The translations under genes and the position numbers were made by a program. From Arthrobacter_B sp038069765 (lineage in GTDB: Bacteria; Actinomycetota; Actinomycetes; Actinomycetales; Micrococcaceae), in contig NZ_JBBPFS010000002.1 of the NCBI RefSeq assembly GCF_038069765.1, positions 124,001 through 188,000 of the forward strand: a stretch of 64,000 nt of DNA, given 5' to 3'. Below the pieces are notes generated by a model. It was not told the DNA's origin. It worked only from the letters and a program-made list of their open reading frames with translations, and searched no databases. Below, piece after piece: positions 42,768-51,183 of this stretch (within the stretch, counting starts at the first letter, position 1; every line of letters begins with the position of its first letter).

Positions 42768-43199
42768 ATGGCCCCCAAGAAAAAGGTCACCGGCCTCATC
42801 AAGCTGCAGATCAACGCAGGTGCCGCCAACCCGGCTCCTCCGATTGGTCCGGCACTTGGCCAGCACGGTGTCAACATCATGGAATTCTGCAAGGCGTACA
42901 ACGCTGCAACCGAATCCCAGCGCGGCAACGTCATCCCCGTGGAGATCACGGTCTACGAAGACCGTTCCTTCACCTTCATCACCAAGACCCCTCCGGCTGC
43001 CCAGCTGATTAAGAAGGCTGCCGGCGTCGCCAAGGGTTCCGCAACCCCGCACACCGCCAAGGTTGCCAACCTGACGCAGGCCCAGGTCGAAGAGATCGCC
43101 ACCATGAAGATGGAAGACCTCAACGCCAATGACGTGAAGGCTGCCGCCAAGATCATCGCCGGCACCGCCCGCTCCATGGGCATCACTGTAGAAGGCTAA
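42768..43199 (+). CDS. rplK: 50S ribosomal protein L11
   Basis: L11 forms the GTPase-associated centre of the 50S subunit with 23S rRNA and L10. This 143-residue protein reads [42 protein letters not shown] at the N-terminus, the family hallmark. The proline-rich thiostrepton-contact segment ([10 protein letters not shown]) is normal, so no resistance-type change is visible. The start ATG 42768 follows GAGAAGGA. Confidence 0.98.
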
Positions 43200-43342
43200 T
43201 TAGCCTTCACCCCGTGACGCGGGTTCGCCTGCGGAACAAACATTTACACTCATAAAAAGCCGTTCGTGCCAACAGGTGCGACGGCGTGTGGCAGGGCCGA
43301 GCGCGGTCCGACAGACCACAACTGCACAAGGAGAAAAAGCAG

Positions 43343-44050
43343 ATGGCAAAGCGCAGCAAAGCATATGAAGCAGCTGTAGCCAAGATCGATGCGGACAAGC
43401 TGTACGCACCGGTTGAGGCTGTAGAGCTGGCGAAGGAAACCAACCCCTCCAAGTTCGATGCGACCGTTGAGGTTGCATTCCGTTTGGGCGTCGATCCCCG
43501 TAAGGCTGACCAGATGGTCCGCGGCACGGTCAACCTGCCCCACGGTACGGGTAAGACCGCACGCGTCCTGGTTTTCGCAACCGGTGAGAAGGCAGAGCAG
43601 GCTATTGCAGCCGGCGCTGACTTCGTTGGTTCCGACGACATGATCGAAAAGGTTGCAGCAGGCTGGACCGACTTCGACGCCGCCGTCGCCACCCCCGACA
43701 TGATGGGCAAGGTCGGCCGCCTGGGCCGTGTCCTGGGCCCGCGTAACCTGATGCCGAACCCGAAGACCGGTACGGTTACCCCGAACGTCGCCAAGGCTGT
43801 CACCGACATCAAGGGCGGAAAGATCGACTTCCGCGTCGACAAGCACTCCAACCTGCACTTCATCATCGGCAAGGTGTCCTTCGACCAGCAGAAGCTGGCC
43901 GAGAACTACGCTGCAGCCCTCGAAGAAGTTCTGCGCCTGAAGCCGTCCGCTTCCAAGGGACGCTACATCCAGAAGGCCACCGTCTCCACGACGTTCGGCC
44001 CGGGCATCTCCGTTGACCCGGCCGTCACCAAGGTTCTCGCCGACGCGTAA
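43343..44050 (+). CDS. rplA: 50S ribosomal protein L1
   Basis: L1 forms the L1 stalk of the ribosome and also represses its own operon in many bacteria. The 235-residue length is standard. Diagnostic segments are VNLPHGTGKTARVLVFATGEKAEQA and GKVGRLGRVLGPRNLMPNPKTGTVT. The start ATG 43343 follows AAGGAGAA. It ends the secE-nusG-rplK-rplA group, with a strong terminator 56 bases downstream. Confidence 0.98.
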   Translation: MAKRSKAYEAAVAKIDADKLYAPVEAVELAKETNPSKFDATVEVAFRLGVDPRKADQMVRGTVNLPHGTGKTARVLVFATGEKAEQAIAAGADFVGSDDMIEKVAAGWTDFDAAVATPDMMGKVGRLGRVLGPRNLMPNPKTGTVTPNVAKAVTDIKGGKIDFRVDKHSNLHFIIGKVSFDQQKLAENYAAALEEVLRLKPSASKGRYIQKATVSTTFGPGISVDPAVTKVLADA

Positions 44051-44105
44051 TTGGCTTTAGGGCCGCACCGGCTCCAGGGACGCCCGCCGTCCCGAATCCG
44101 CTCAA

Positions 44106-44137
44106 GGCGGCCGCAGCTTATGCTGCGGCCGCCTTTT
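44106..44137 (+). terminator. Rho-independent terminator after rplA
   Basis: A perfect 12-bp GC-rich stem (44106-44117 with 44122-44133) with a 4-base loop, followed by four T residues. It closes the rplK-rplA unit. Confidence 0.9.
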
Positions 44138-44172
44138 GCGTATCCGCAGACACTTCCGGCAGGATGTGAGCC

Positions 44173-45270
44173 ATGACTCAAACATCCGTCGTGATCGCTC
44201 CGCTGGCCATCCCCGCAACACTCGATGCCGCGGACCCCGCCGCGGCGGACTTTATCGCCGCAGGCCGGCTGCTCAATGATCACATGCTTGAGTTGTGGGG
44301 GAACTCTGACTTCCATGACACCCCGGAAACCCAATTGGCCGGCTGCCGCCCCACCCCCGTGAGACGGCGGGTGCTGCTGGCTGCACGGGACGGCGACGAA
44401 ATCCTGGGGCTGGCCACCCTGGGCCTGCCGCTGGCGGACAACACGCATTCGGCCTACGTCAATGTGGTGGTCGCACCGCACGCGCGCCGCACCGGACTGG
44501 GGTCGCGCCTCTATGCCGCTGCCGAGCAGGCCGCCGCCGCCGGCGGAAGAACAACGCTTCTGGGCGAAACCGAGCATCCGGCGCAGCCGGAACAGCACAC
44601 CGGTGCCATCGCCCCGAAAAGCGGCACGGGCACCATCCCAGCAGACGCCGCTGCGGCGTTCGCCGCAGCGGCCGGCTTCACCCTGGAGCAGGTGGAACGC
44701 ATCAGTCTGCTGAACCTGGTGGATGCGTCCGTCGGCCGGGAGGCGCTTGACGACGCCGCAGCCGCTGCGGGAAGCGACTACGAACTCGTCTTCTGGCGCG
44801 GTCCCTGCCCCGATCAGCTGGTGGATTCTTATGCGGTGCTGAGGCAGAAAATGAGCACCGACGCACCGATGGCAGGCCTGGACCTCGAAGAGGAACACTG
44901 GGACGCCGCACGGATCCGGGAAGATGAACGGAAGGCGCGGGACATGGACGCGGAGGTCCTCGTCAGCGCCGTCAGGCACCGCCCCACCGGACACCTTGCC
45001 GGGCACACGCTCCTGATGGTGTTCAACGCCAACCCCGCCGTCGCGTTTCAGGACGACACCCTGGTGCTCCGCGAGCACCGCGGACACCGGCTGGGCATGC
45101 TGCTCAAGACGGCGAACCTGATCCGCCTGGGGCGGGAGCTGCCCCAAGCCGCCCGTATCTGGACCTGGAATGCTGCCGAGAACGACTACATGCTGGCCAT
45201 CAACGACCAGCTCGGTTTTGAGCCCGTGGGTTATTCGGGCGAATGGCAGAAGCTGCGGCCTGCCCGGTGA
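44173..45270 (+). CDS. Two-domain GNAT acetyltransferase
   Basis: This 365-residue protein seems to carry two GNAT modules. The first has VNVVVAPHARRTGLGSRLYAAAEQAAAAGGRT (about 95-127) with R-x-x-G-L-G. The second has VLREHRGHRLGMLLKTANLIRLGRELPQAARIWTWNAAENDYMLAINDQLGFEPVGYSGEW (about 296-360). The arrangement resembles MshD-like proteins, but the mycothiol synthase is a separate gene at 28499, so the substrate is unknown. It is the first gene of the block inserted between rplA and rplJ. Confidence 0.82.
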   Translation: MTQTSVVIAPLAIPATLDAADPAAADFIAAGRLLNDHMLELWGNSDFHDTPETQLAGCRPTPVRRRVLLAARDGDEILGLATLGLPLADNTHSAYVNVVVAPHARRTGLGSRLYAAAEQAAAAGGRTTLLGETEHPAQPEQHTGAIAPKSGTGTIPADAAAAFAAAAGFTLEQVERISLLNLVDASVGREALDDAAAAAGSDYELVFWRGPCPDQLVDSYAVLRQKMSTDAPMAGLDLEEEHWDAARIREDERKARDMDAEVLVSAVRHRPTGHLAGHTLLMVFNANPAVAFQDDTLVLREHRGHRLGMLLKTANLIRLGRELPQAARIWTWNAAENDYMLAINDQLGFEPVGYSGEWQKLRPAR

Positions 45271-45291
45271 CGCGTCCTTGGTAAGCTCGTC

Positions 45292-45305
45292 GTCTGACAT
45301 CAGAC
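45292..45305. promoter_or_regulatory. FadR-type operator candidate upstream of the regulator gene
   Basis: GTCTGACATCAGAC is a 14-bp inverted repeat (GTCTGA-CA-TCAGAC) 22 bp upstream of the regulator's start. It matches the site at 46100 at 13 of 14 positions. Confidence 0.65.
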
Positions 45306-45327
45306 CGAATGTTTACCGAGAGGCATC

Positions 45328-46053
45328 ATGATGCGCAAGACCTTGGTGGACACTGTCGCCGACCTGCTGCTGGACCGGATCATTGCGGGGGAGATCCGGC
45401 CTGGCTCGGCCCTGCCCTCCGAAGCGGACATCGCGGCGGAGTCCAGCGTCAGCCGGCTGACGGTCCGGGAAGCGCTGAAGGCGCTCCGGGCGCAGAACGT
45501 GGTCAGTGTCCAGCGCGGGCGCGGCACCTACGTCAACGCGCCCGAAGAATGGACCTCCCTTGATGCCATGATCCGTGCGGCCGCCTTCGGCAAGGGGCGG
45601 AACAACACCTCGATCCAGCTCCTCGAGGTGCGTAGGATGATTGAAACCGGTGCCGCGGCCCTCGCCGCAGTGCGCCACACCGAGGACGACCTCTCGCAGC
45701 TGCGGGTTCATCTGGAACGGATGGTCCAGGCGTCGCAGGCGGGCGACGTCGACCGGTTTGTCGCTGCCGATATCGCCTTCCACGACGTGATCCTCAGGGC
45801 TTCGGGGAACATCCTGGTGCCGGCCATGTATCTCCCGCTGGGCCGCCTGCTCAGCGCAGGCCGCAGGGAAACTTCAGCCGTGCCCGAGATCCAGGAACAC
45901 GCCATCCTGATGCACCGCGCCATCTGCGATGCGCTGGCTTCCGGCAACGCCGAGGATGCCCGGGTGGCCATGGACAACCACATGGACCAGACCCACGTTG
46001 ATTTGGTGCACTACGTGCTCGACGACGACGCCGTGGCCCCGGCCGCTCCGTAG
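45328..46053 (+). CDS. FadR/GntR-family transcriptional regulator
   Basis: This 241-residue repressor-type regulator has the GntR winged helix at the N-terminus: VADLLLDRIIAGEIRPGSALPSEADIAAESSVSRLTVREALKALRAQNVVSVQRGRGTYVN. The helical FadR-type effector domain (FCD) follows, with MIETGAAALAAVRHTEDDL and VAADIAFHDVILRASGN. It controls sugar-acid use in many FadR relatives. Near-identical palindromes lie before its own gene and before the kinase gene at 46129, pointing to autoregulation and control of the operon. The start is ATG 45328; ATG 45331 is next. Confidence 0.9.
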   Translation: MMRKTLVDTVADLLLDRIIAGEIRPGSALPSEADIAAESSVSRLTVREALKALRAQNVVSVQRGRGTYVNAPEEWTSLDAMIRAAAFGKGRNNTSIQLLEVRRMIETGAAALAAVRHTEDDLSQLRVHLERMVQASQAGDVDRFVAADIAFHDVILRASGNILVPAMYLPLGRLLSAGRRETSAVPEIQEHAILMHRAICDALASGNAEDARVAMDNHMDQTHVDLVHYVLDDDAVAPAAP

Positions 46054-46093
46054 GACCAGGCACCTGCCTTGTATTTTTCGACACACTTATGAG

Positions 46094-46113
46094 TAAGATG
46101 TCTGACATCTGAC
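46094..46113. promoter_or_regulatory. FadR-type operator candidate overlapping the -10 of the sugar-acid operon
   Basis: GTCTGACATCTGAC (46100-46113) lies inside a longer palindrome, AGATGTC-T-GACATCT (46096-46110), and overlaps a TAAGAT -10 candidate at 46094. A TTGTAT -35 candidate is at 46069, 19 bp upstream. It ends 15 bp before the kinase start. Confidence 0.65.
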
Positions 46114-46128
46114 TACATAGGAGTTTTC

Positions 46129-47571
46129 ATGGAAGATCTGGACACGCTGCTCGCGGGCTACCCGGCAGCCGTGCAGGTGCCGGCAGCCGACGTGGCAGCC
46201 GGAACAGCCGGCAGCGTTTTTGTTGTCCTCGACGATGACCCCACCGGCACCCAGTCCGTAGCCGGGCTGCCCGTCCTGACATCGTGGGAGACGTCCGATT
46301 TTGAATGGGCCTTCAACACCGGCAGCCCGGCCCTCTACGTGCTGACGAATTCCCGCAGCCTTTCGGAGCAGGATGCTGCGCGGATCAACCGCGAAATTGT
46401 CGCAGGAGCGCTTGCCGCGGCAACGGGCCGGGACATCCGCCTCTCCTTCGTTTCCCGCAGCGATTCCACCCTCCGCGGCCATTTCCCGCTGGAGACGGAC
46501 GTCCTGGGCGAAGCGCTCGTCGCAGCCGGGTTCCCGGCGCCCGATGCCGTGATCATGGTTCCCGCCTTCCCGGAAGCAAACCGGATAACCCTTGGTTCGG
46601 TGCACTACATGCGCAGTGCCGGGGAGCTCCAGTCGGTCTCCGAAACGGAGTTCGCCCGTGACGCAACCTTTGGCTACGCCAACTCCAACCTCAGGAACTA
46701 CGTCGAGGAAAAAACCCGGGGCCGCGTTGCCGCAGCCGACGTCGTACCCCTGACCCTCGACGTCATCCGCAGCGGACCGGCAGCCGTTGCCGCAGTCCTC
46801 GCCACGGTGACCGGCGGCACCCCTGTGGTGGCAGACGCGGTGACCGAAGACGACCTGCGCCTGCTGGCGCTGGGACTGCAGCAGGCAGAAGCCGCCGGCC
46901 GGCGCTTCCTGTACCGGGTGGGCCCTCCGTTTGTCCGGGCTGCCATCGGCCAGGAGCAGCATGCTCCCCTCACGGCAAATGACATCTACGGGCAGCAGGA
47001 GGAACCGCAAAACGGTGCGGAAAGCCGTTCCCGTGGTGGAGGCCTGATTGTTGTCGGTTCCCACGTTGGCCTGACCACTCGGCAGCTCAACCACCTGCAG
47101 GACACCCGGCCGCCGGCCTTCACCGCCGAAATCAATGTCGAACTTATCCTGGACGACACGGCGCGGGCCGCACACCTTTCGGACGTGGCTGACGCGGTGG
47201 CTTTGGCGCTGACGAACGGCGACGTCGTCCTGCACACCAGCCGGATGCTGGTCACAGCGGGGACGGGGGACGAGTCGCTGGACATTTCCCGTCGTGTGTC
47301 AGCCGCCGTCGTGGATGTTGTCCGCCGTGTCCTTGCCGCCAACCCACCCCGGTTCGTCATTGCCAAGGGCGGCATCACCTCCTCCGACGTGGCAGCCAAA
47401 GGCCTCCAGATCCGCCGCGCCATTGTCCGCGGTCCCATGCTGCCGGGCATCGTGTCGCTTTGGGAACCCGTGGACGGGCCGGCGCAGGGCATCCCGTACG
47501 TGGTCTTCGCGGGCAACGTCGGCGACGATTCCTCGCTGGCCGCCGTCGTGGAAACCCTGTCCGAGTCCTGA
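46129..47571 (+). CDS. Four-carbon acid sugar kinase (DUF1537 family)
   Basis: This 480-residue kinase belongs to the family that phosphorylates threonate, erythronate or oxo-tetronate (DtnK/OtnK). The N-terminal substrate domain has VLDDDPTGTQSVAGLPVL (about 34-51) and SFVSRSDSTLRGHFPLETD. The nucleotide-binding C-terminal domain has FVIAKGGITSSDVAAKGLQIRRA, then PGIVSLWEPVDGPAQGIPYVVFAGNVGDDSSL. It leads an operon with a 2-hydroxyacid dehydrogenase, a GntP permease and a class II aldolase. The exact sugar acid cannot be told from sequence. Confidence 0.88.
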   Translation: MEDLDTLLAGYPAAVQVPAADVAAGTAGSVFVVLDDDPTGTQSVAGLPVLTSWETSDFEWAFNTGSPALYVLTNSRSLSEQDAARINREIVAGALAAATGRDIRLSFVSRSDSTLRGHFPLETDVLGEALVAAGFPAPDAVIMVPAFPEANRITLGSVHYMRSAGELQSVSETEFARDATFGYANSNLRNYVEEKTRGRVAAADVVPLTLDVIRSGPAAVAAVLATVTGGTPVVADAVTEDDLRLLALGLQQAEAAGRRFLYRVGPPFVRAAIGQEQHAPLTANDIYGQQEEPQNGAESRSRGGGLIVVGSHVGLTTRQLNHLQDTRPPAFTAEINVELILDDTARAAHLSDVADAVALALTNGDVVLHTSRMLVTAGTGDESLDISRRVSAAVVDVVRRVLAANPPRFVIAKGGITSSDVAAKGLQIRRAIVRGPMLPGIVSLWEPVDGPAQGIPYVVFAGNVGDDSSLAAVVETLSES

Positions 47572-47650
47572 TACAAGCCCTTGCCCGCGCTGCCCGCCCG
47601 GCCCGGCTGCACACACACCGCCTCACAGCACAGATCAAAGGATCAAACCG

Positions 47651-48547
47651 ATGAACGCATCTTCCGATTACACAGTCGCCGTCCTGGGCCTCGGGGCCAT
47701 GGGACTGCCCATGGCTACCCGCCTGGCCACGAGCCTGCAGGTGAACGGCTTCGACATCGCCGACGCCCGCCTCCAACTGGCGGGCGCCGCCGGCATCCGC
47801 ACCTTCACCTCCGGAGCGGAGGCGGCTGCCGGAGCTGATGCGGTGCTGCTGGCCGTCCGCAACGGCGCCCAGCTCAACGACGTCCTCTTCGGCGAAAACG
47901 GGATCGCCGGTGCCCTGAAGCCGGGCGCCGTCGTCATCCTGACCTCCACCGTGGGCGTCGCCGCAGTCACCGAAGTGGCCGAAAAGCTGGCGGAGCTCAG
48001 CGTCGACCTCGTAGATGCCCCGTTGTCCGGCGGCCCGGTCCGGGCGGGAACGGGCGATCTGCTGATCGTGGTTGGAGCATCCGAAGCCGCCCGGGACCGC
48101 GCCCAGCCCGTGCTGGACCTGCTGGCATCGACGCTGAGCGTTGTCGGCGACAAGGCCGGCGACGGCCAGGCGCTGAAGACCGTGAACCAGTTGCTTTGCG
48201 GAGTGCACATTGCCGCCGCTGCCGAGGCGCTGGCCCTGGCGAAGTCTCTGGGACTGGACGAGGCAAAGACGCTGGATGCCCTGCAGGCCGGCGCCGCTGC
48301 GTCCTTCATGCTGGGCAACCGCGGCCCGCGCATGCTCGAGGCTTACGAGGAAGGCGGCGCTGAAGTCCTCAGCCGCCTGGACATCTTCGTCAAGGACATG
48401 GGAATCGTCACCAAGGCGGCCCGCGAGGTGGCCCTGCCGACACCGGTGGCCTCAGCCGCCGAACAGCTCTACCTGCTGGGCCAAGCGGCCGGCCTGGGCG
48501 CCGCGGACGATTCCGCGGTCATCAAGGTTTTGGCCCCCGAAAACTAA
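47651..48547 (+). CDS. NAD(P)-dependent beta-hydroxyacid dehydrogenase (LtnD/GarR-like)
   Basis: This 298-residue enzyme of the 3-hydroxyisobutyrate dehydrogenase family has the dinucleotide loop VLGLGAMGLPMATRL at the N-terminus. DAPLSGGPVRAGTGDLLIVVG carries the substrate-binding segment, and the catalytic lysine is K176 in ALKTVNQLL. In L-threonate use, LtnD oxidises the acid at C2 before isomerisation and phosphorylation; tartronate semialdehyde reductase is another family member. The start ATG 47651 was set by the position of the glycine loop; upstream codons are shadow of the kinase gene. Confidence 0.87.
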   Translation: MNASSDYTVAVLGLGAMGLPMATRLATSLQVNGFDIADARLQLAGAAGIRTFTSGAEAAAGADAVLLAVRNGAQLNDVLFGENGIAGALKPGAVVILTSTVGVAAVTEVAEKLAELSVDLVDAPLSGGPVRAGTGDLLIVVGASEAARDRAQPVLDLLASTLSVVGDKAGDGQALKTVNQLLCGVHIAAAAEALALAKSLGLDEAKTLDALQAGAAASFMLGNRGPRMLEAYEEGGAEVLSRLDIFVKDMGIVTKAAREVALPTPVASAAEQLYLLGQAAGLGAADDSAVIKVLAPEN

Positions 48548-48594
48548 CCACCCCCACCTGCAGTACCTTTCATCCCTGTCAAAGGAGACACACA

Positions 48595-50007
48595 ATGAGC
48601 GCACTGACGCTCCTGATCATCGCTGTGGCCGGCGTCGCCGTGCTGCTGCTGGCCGTGATCAAGTTCAAGATCCCGGCCTTCCTGGCCCTGCTGACCGTCA
48701 GTGTGCTGGTGGCGGTTGCCGCCGGCATACCGCTGAACGAGGTTGTGGCAGCCGTCCAGGCAGGCATGGGCGGCACCCTGGGTTCCGTTGCCATCCTGGT
48801 TGGCCTGGGCGCCATGCTCGGGAAAATGATCGAGCTGTCCGGAGGAGCCGAGGCCCTGGCCGGGAAGTTCACGAAGATCCTGGGCCCCAAGAGGGTGACG
48901 GCGGCGCTGACCGGTGCTGCGTTCCTGCTGGCCATTCCTGTCTTCTTTGACGTCGGATTCATCATCCTGGTGCCGATCATCTATGGCTTCGCCAAGGCCG
49001 CGGGGGTCAACCCGCTCAAGGTCGGCCTGCCCGTGGCGGCCATCATGCTCGCAATCCATGTCGTGGTTCCGCCGCATCCCGGCATCGTGGGCGGGGCCGG
49101 GGTCATCGGCGCCGACATCGGCTGGATCACCATCCTTGCTCTTTCGGTGTGCGCCGTGCTCGCCTTCCCGGCCTACTTCGTCGCCCAGTGGATGAACCGC
49201 CGGGACTACCCGATGCTGGCCGCCACCGCCGAACAGTTCCGCCTCTTCGGCAGCGGAAAGTCCGATGTGGAGGTTGAATCCGGTGCCGGCGGCACCGCCG
49301 TCAAGACGTCCGTGCAGGCGCCGCCGTCCCCGGCGATGATTATCACCCTCATTGTCCTGCCCATCCTCATGATCATGACGGGCACCGTCAGCGCAGTCGT
49401 CCTGCCCGAGGACGCAGCGGCAATGCCGGTCCTGAGTCTCATCGGCTCACCCGTGATCGCCCTGCTGGTGACGGTTTTCCTGGCGTTCTTCTTCCTCGGC
49501 ATCCGGCGGGGCTGGAGCTCGGCGACCACCGGCGAAGTGATGGATGCCGCGCTGGCGCCCACCGCCATCGTCATTCTGGTGACGGGTGCCGGAGGCGCCT
49601 TCGGCAAGGTGCTGACCGAATCAGGCATCGGCACCGCACTGGCCGACACGCTGTCGTCGGCCGGCCTGCCCATCCTGCTCATGGCCTATGTGCTGGCCGC
49701 AGTGCTGCGTGCTGCACAGGGTTCCGCAACCGTGGCCATCGTGACCACCGCGGGCCTGCTGGCCGCGTCGGTATCCGGCGGCGACTTCTCCGCCCTGCAG
49801 ATGGCGCTCATCACCATGGCCGTTGGGTTCGGCGCGTTTGGCTTCTCGCATGTCAACGACTCCGGATTCTGGATCGTGACGCGGTACCTCGGCCTCTCGG
49901 TGGCGGACGGACTGAAGACCTGGACTGTCCTGACCACCCTCCTGGGCATCTGCGGCTTCCTTCTGACCTGCGGCCTGTGGCTCGTCCTCAGCCCGCTGGC
50001 AGGCTGA
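48595..50007 (+). CDS. GntP-family gluconate/sugar-acid permease
   Basis: This 470-residue membrane transporter has about twelve to fourteen hydrophobic segments. It shows GntP-family blocks: GGTLGSVAILVGLGAMLGKMIELSGGAEALA (about 57-87) and a VVPPHPGIVGGAGVIGADIGW segment near 158-178. The C-terminal GFGAFGFSHVNDSGFWIVTRYLGLS is characteristic of the family. GntP proteins carry gluconate or related sugar acids with protons. The start ATG has AAAGGAG upstream. It is separated by 1 base from the aldolase gene. Confidence 0.92.
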   Translation: MSALTLLIIAVAGVAVLLLAVIKFKIPAFLALLTVSVLVAVAAGIPLNEVVAAVQAGMGGTLGSVAILVGLGAMLGKMIELSGGAEALAGKFTKILGPKRVTAALTGAAFLLAIPVFFDVGFIILVPIIYGFAKAAGVNPLKVGLPVAAIMLAIHVVVPPHPGIVGGAGVIGADIGWITILALSVCAVLAFPAYFVAQWMNRRDYPMLAATAEQFRLFGSGKSDVEVESGAGGTAVKTSVQAPPSPAMIITLIVLPILMIMTGTVSAVVLPEDAAAMPVLSLIGSPVIALLVTVFLAFFFLGIRRGWSSATTGEVMDAALAPTAIVILVTGAGGAFGKVLTESGIGTALADTLSSAGLPILLMAYVLAAVLRAAQGSATVAIVTTAGLLAASVSGGDFSALQMALITMAVGFGAFGFSHVNDSGFWIVTRYLGLSVADGLKTWTVLTTLLGICGFLLTCGLWLVLSPLAG

Positions 50008-50008
50008 C

Positions 50009-50869
50009 ATGAGAGTCAGACTGGACGAAGTTGTAGCGGAGCGGCTGGCAGCCGGCGCGGCCATCCCCGCGTTCACCTGCTACGACTTCACCACCGCAAT
50101 GGCAGTGGTGTCCGCCGCAGAGGAGGCCCGGCTGCCCGCCATCCTGCTGGTGGCACCGAAGACCGCAGCCGGACCCGGAGGACTCCGGCTCATCCGGGCA
50201 CTTCGGGTGCTGGCTGATGACGCCGAGGTGCCGGTTGTGGTCCAGCTGGACCACGCGCCCGACGCCGGGCTCATCCAGGCCGCCGCAGCGGCCGGAGCTG
50301 ACGCCGTCCTCGCTGACGGATCACGGCTGCACCCGGAGCGCAACGCCGAATTCGTGGCGTTGATTGCTTCCCTGCTCGCTGGGTCCGGCGTCGTGCTCGA
50401 AGCCGAACTGGGTGCCCTCGGTGGCGACGAAGACGATTCACGCGGCGCCGGGGAGCACGATCCGGCGTCCGGAATGACAGACCCCGCAGCGGTTGCCGGG
50501 TTCCTCGAGGCTTCCACCGCGGATCTCCTGGCAGTCGCCGTGGGCAACGTTCACGGCAACTATTCCGGGGAGCCGAAACTCGACTGGGACCGCATATCCC
50601 GGATCCGGGCCGCGGCCGGGACCGTGCCGCTGGTCCTTCACGGCGCCTCGGGCCTGCCGCCGGCAGACCTGGAACGGGCACCGTCCGCGGGGATCGGCAA
50701 GGTCAACATCAACACCGAGCTGCGCACCGCAACCCTTGACGCCTTGGCTGACGCGCTGCCGGAGGCGAGGAGTTCAGGCGCCAATATGATCTCCCTGATG
50801 CAAGTGTGGTCCCGCACCGCCGGTGCCACGGCGGCCCAAACCCTGAATCTGCTCAGCCCCGCGGGCTGA
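50009..50869 (+). CDS. Class II aldolase, fructose/tagatose-bisphosphate aldolase-like
   Basis: This 286-residue zinc aldolase of the FBA/GatY fold has its metal ligands visible: H82 in QLDHAPD, E133 in AELGALGGDED, H182 in VGNVHGNY and H211 in LHGASGL. The phosphate-binding segment GIGKVNINTELR follows. These enzymes form or cleave the DHAP enediolate. It starts 1 base after the permease stop, so it is coupled to it. In this operon it occupies the place of the AraD-like decarboxylase OtnC of known tetronate pathways and may yield DHAP from the phosphorylated oxo-tetronate. That role is inference. Confidence 0.85.
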   Translation: MRVRLDEVVAERLAAGAAIPAFTCYDFTTAMAVVSAAEEARLPAILLVAPKTAAGPGGLRLIRALRVLADDAEVPVVVQLDHAPDAGLIQAAAAAGADAVLADGSRLHPERNAEFVALIASLLAGSGVVLEAELGALGGDEDDSRGAGEHDPASGMTDPAAVAGFLEASTADLLAVAVGNVHGNYSGEPKLDWDRISRIRAAAGTVPLVLHGASGLPPADLERAPSAGIGKVNINTELRTATLDALADALPEARSSGANMISLMQVWSRTAGATAAQTLNLLSPAG

Positions 50870-50875
50870 CCTGAA

Positions 50876-50915
50876 GCCGGGTCAAATCCAGCAAGCCTGC
50901 GGGATTTGGCCCGGC
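50876..50915 (+). terminator. Hairpin terminator candidate of the sugar-acid operon
   Basis: 14-bp arms (50876-50889 and 50902-50915, 13 pairs plus one wobble) with a 12-base loop. No T tract follows. It sits 7 bases after the aldolase stop and overlaps the rplJ -35 candidate. Confidence 0.5.
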
Positions 50916-50934
50916 GGTGATTCTCCCGTACTCT
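50906..50934 (+). promoter_or_regulatory. Promoter candidate for rplJ-rplL
   Basis: TTGGCC (50906-50911) and TACTCT (50929-50934) with a 17-bp spacer. This places the transcript start about 240 bases before rplJ. Confidence 0.4.
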
Positions 50935-51106
50935 GGATATACCAAAGACCGTCGGTCGATGTGCTTTCAACCCCATCCCTGTTCCTGGATCTCCAGTTGC
51001 GCGGGTGGACTCCGGTTGATCGGACATCCGAAAGTCCCTTCACAGGGCGGCCTGCGCAGGTGAACGAACTCAGCCACTGGATGCGCGTCTGCGCTCCTGT
51101 TGCTCA

Positions 51107-51135
51107 GCCCCGTGCATCTGCCCGGGGCGTTTTTT
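51107..51135 (+). terminator. Terminator-like attenuator in the rplJ leader
   Basis: GCCCCG and CGGGGC arms (51107-51112 and 51123-51128) with a 10-base loop, one G, then six T residues. It lies about 48 bases before rplJ, inside the transcribed leader. Premature termination there would lower L10/L12 synthesis. L10-dependent leader control is known in several bacteria; the mechanism here is inferred. Confidence 0.65.
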
Positions 51136-51183
51136 ATGTTCGGGACCCGATCCACCGGCACTATTCCCCGGAAGGAGGGTTAG

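Larger units (their letters stand above)
50870..51183. other. 314-bp gap between the aldolase gene and rplJ: operon end, promoter and leader
   Basis: This region holds a strong hairpin (50876-50915), a promoter candidate overlapping it, and a leader of about 240 bases. The leader ends in a terminator-like structure before the rplJ ribosome site AAGGAGG. No coding frame with good codon usage is seen. Confidence 0.75.
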
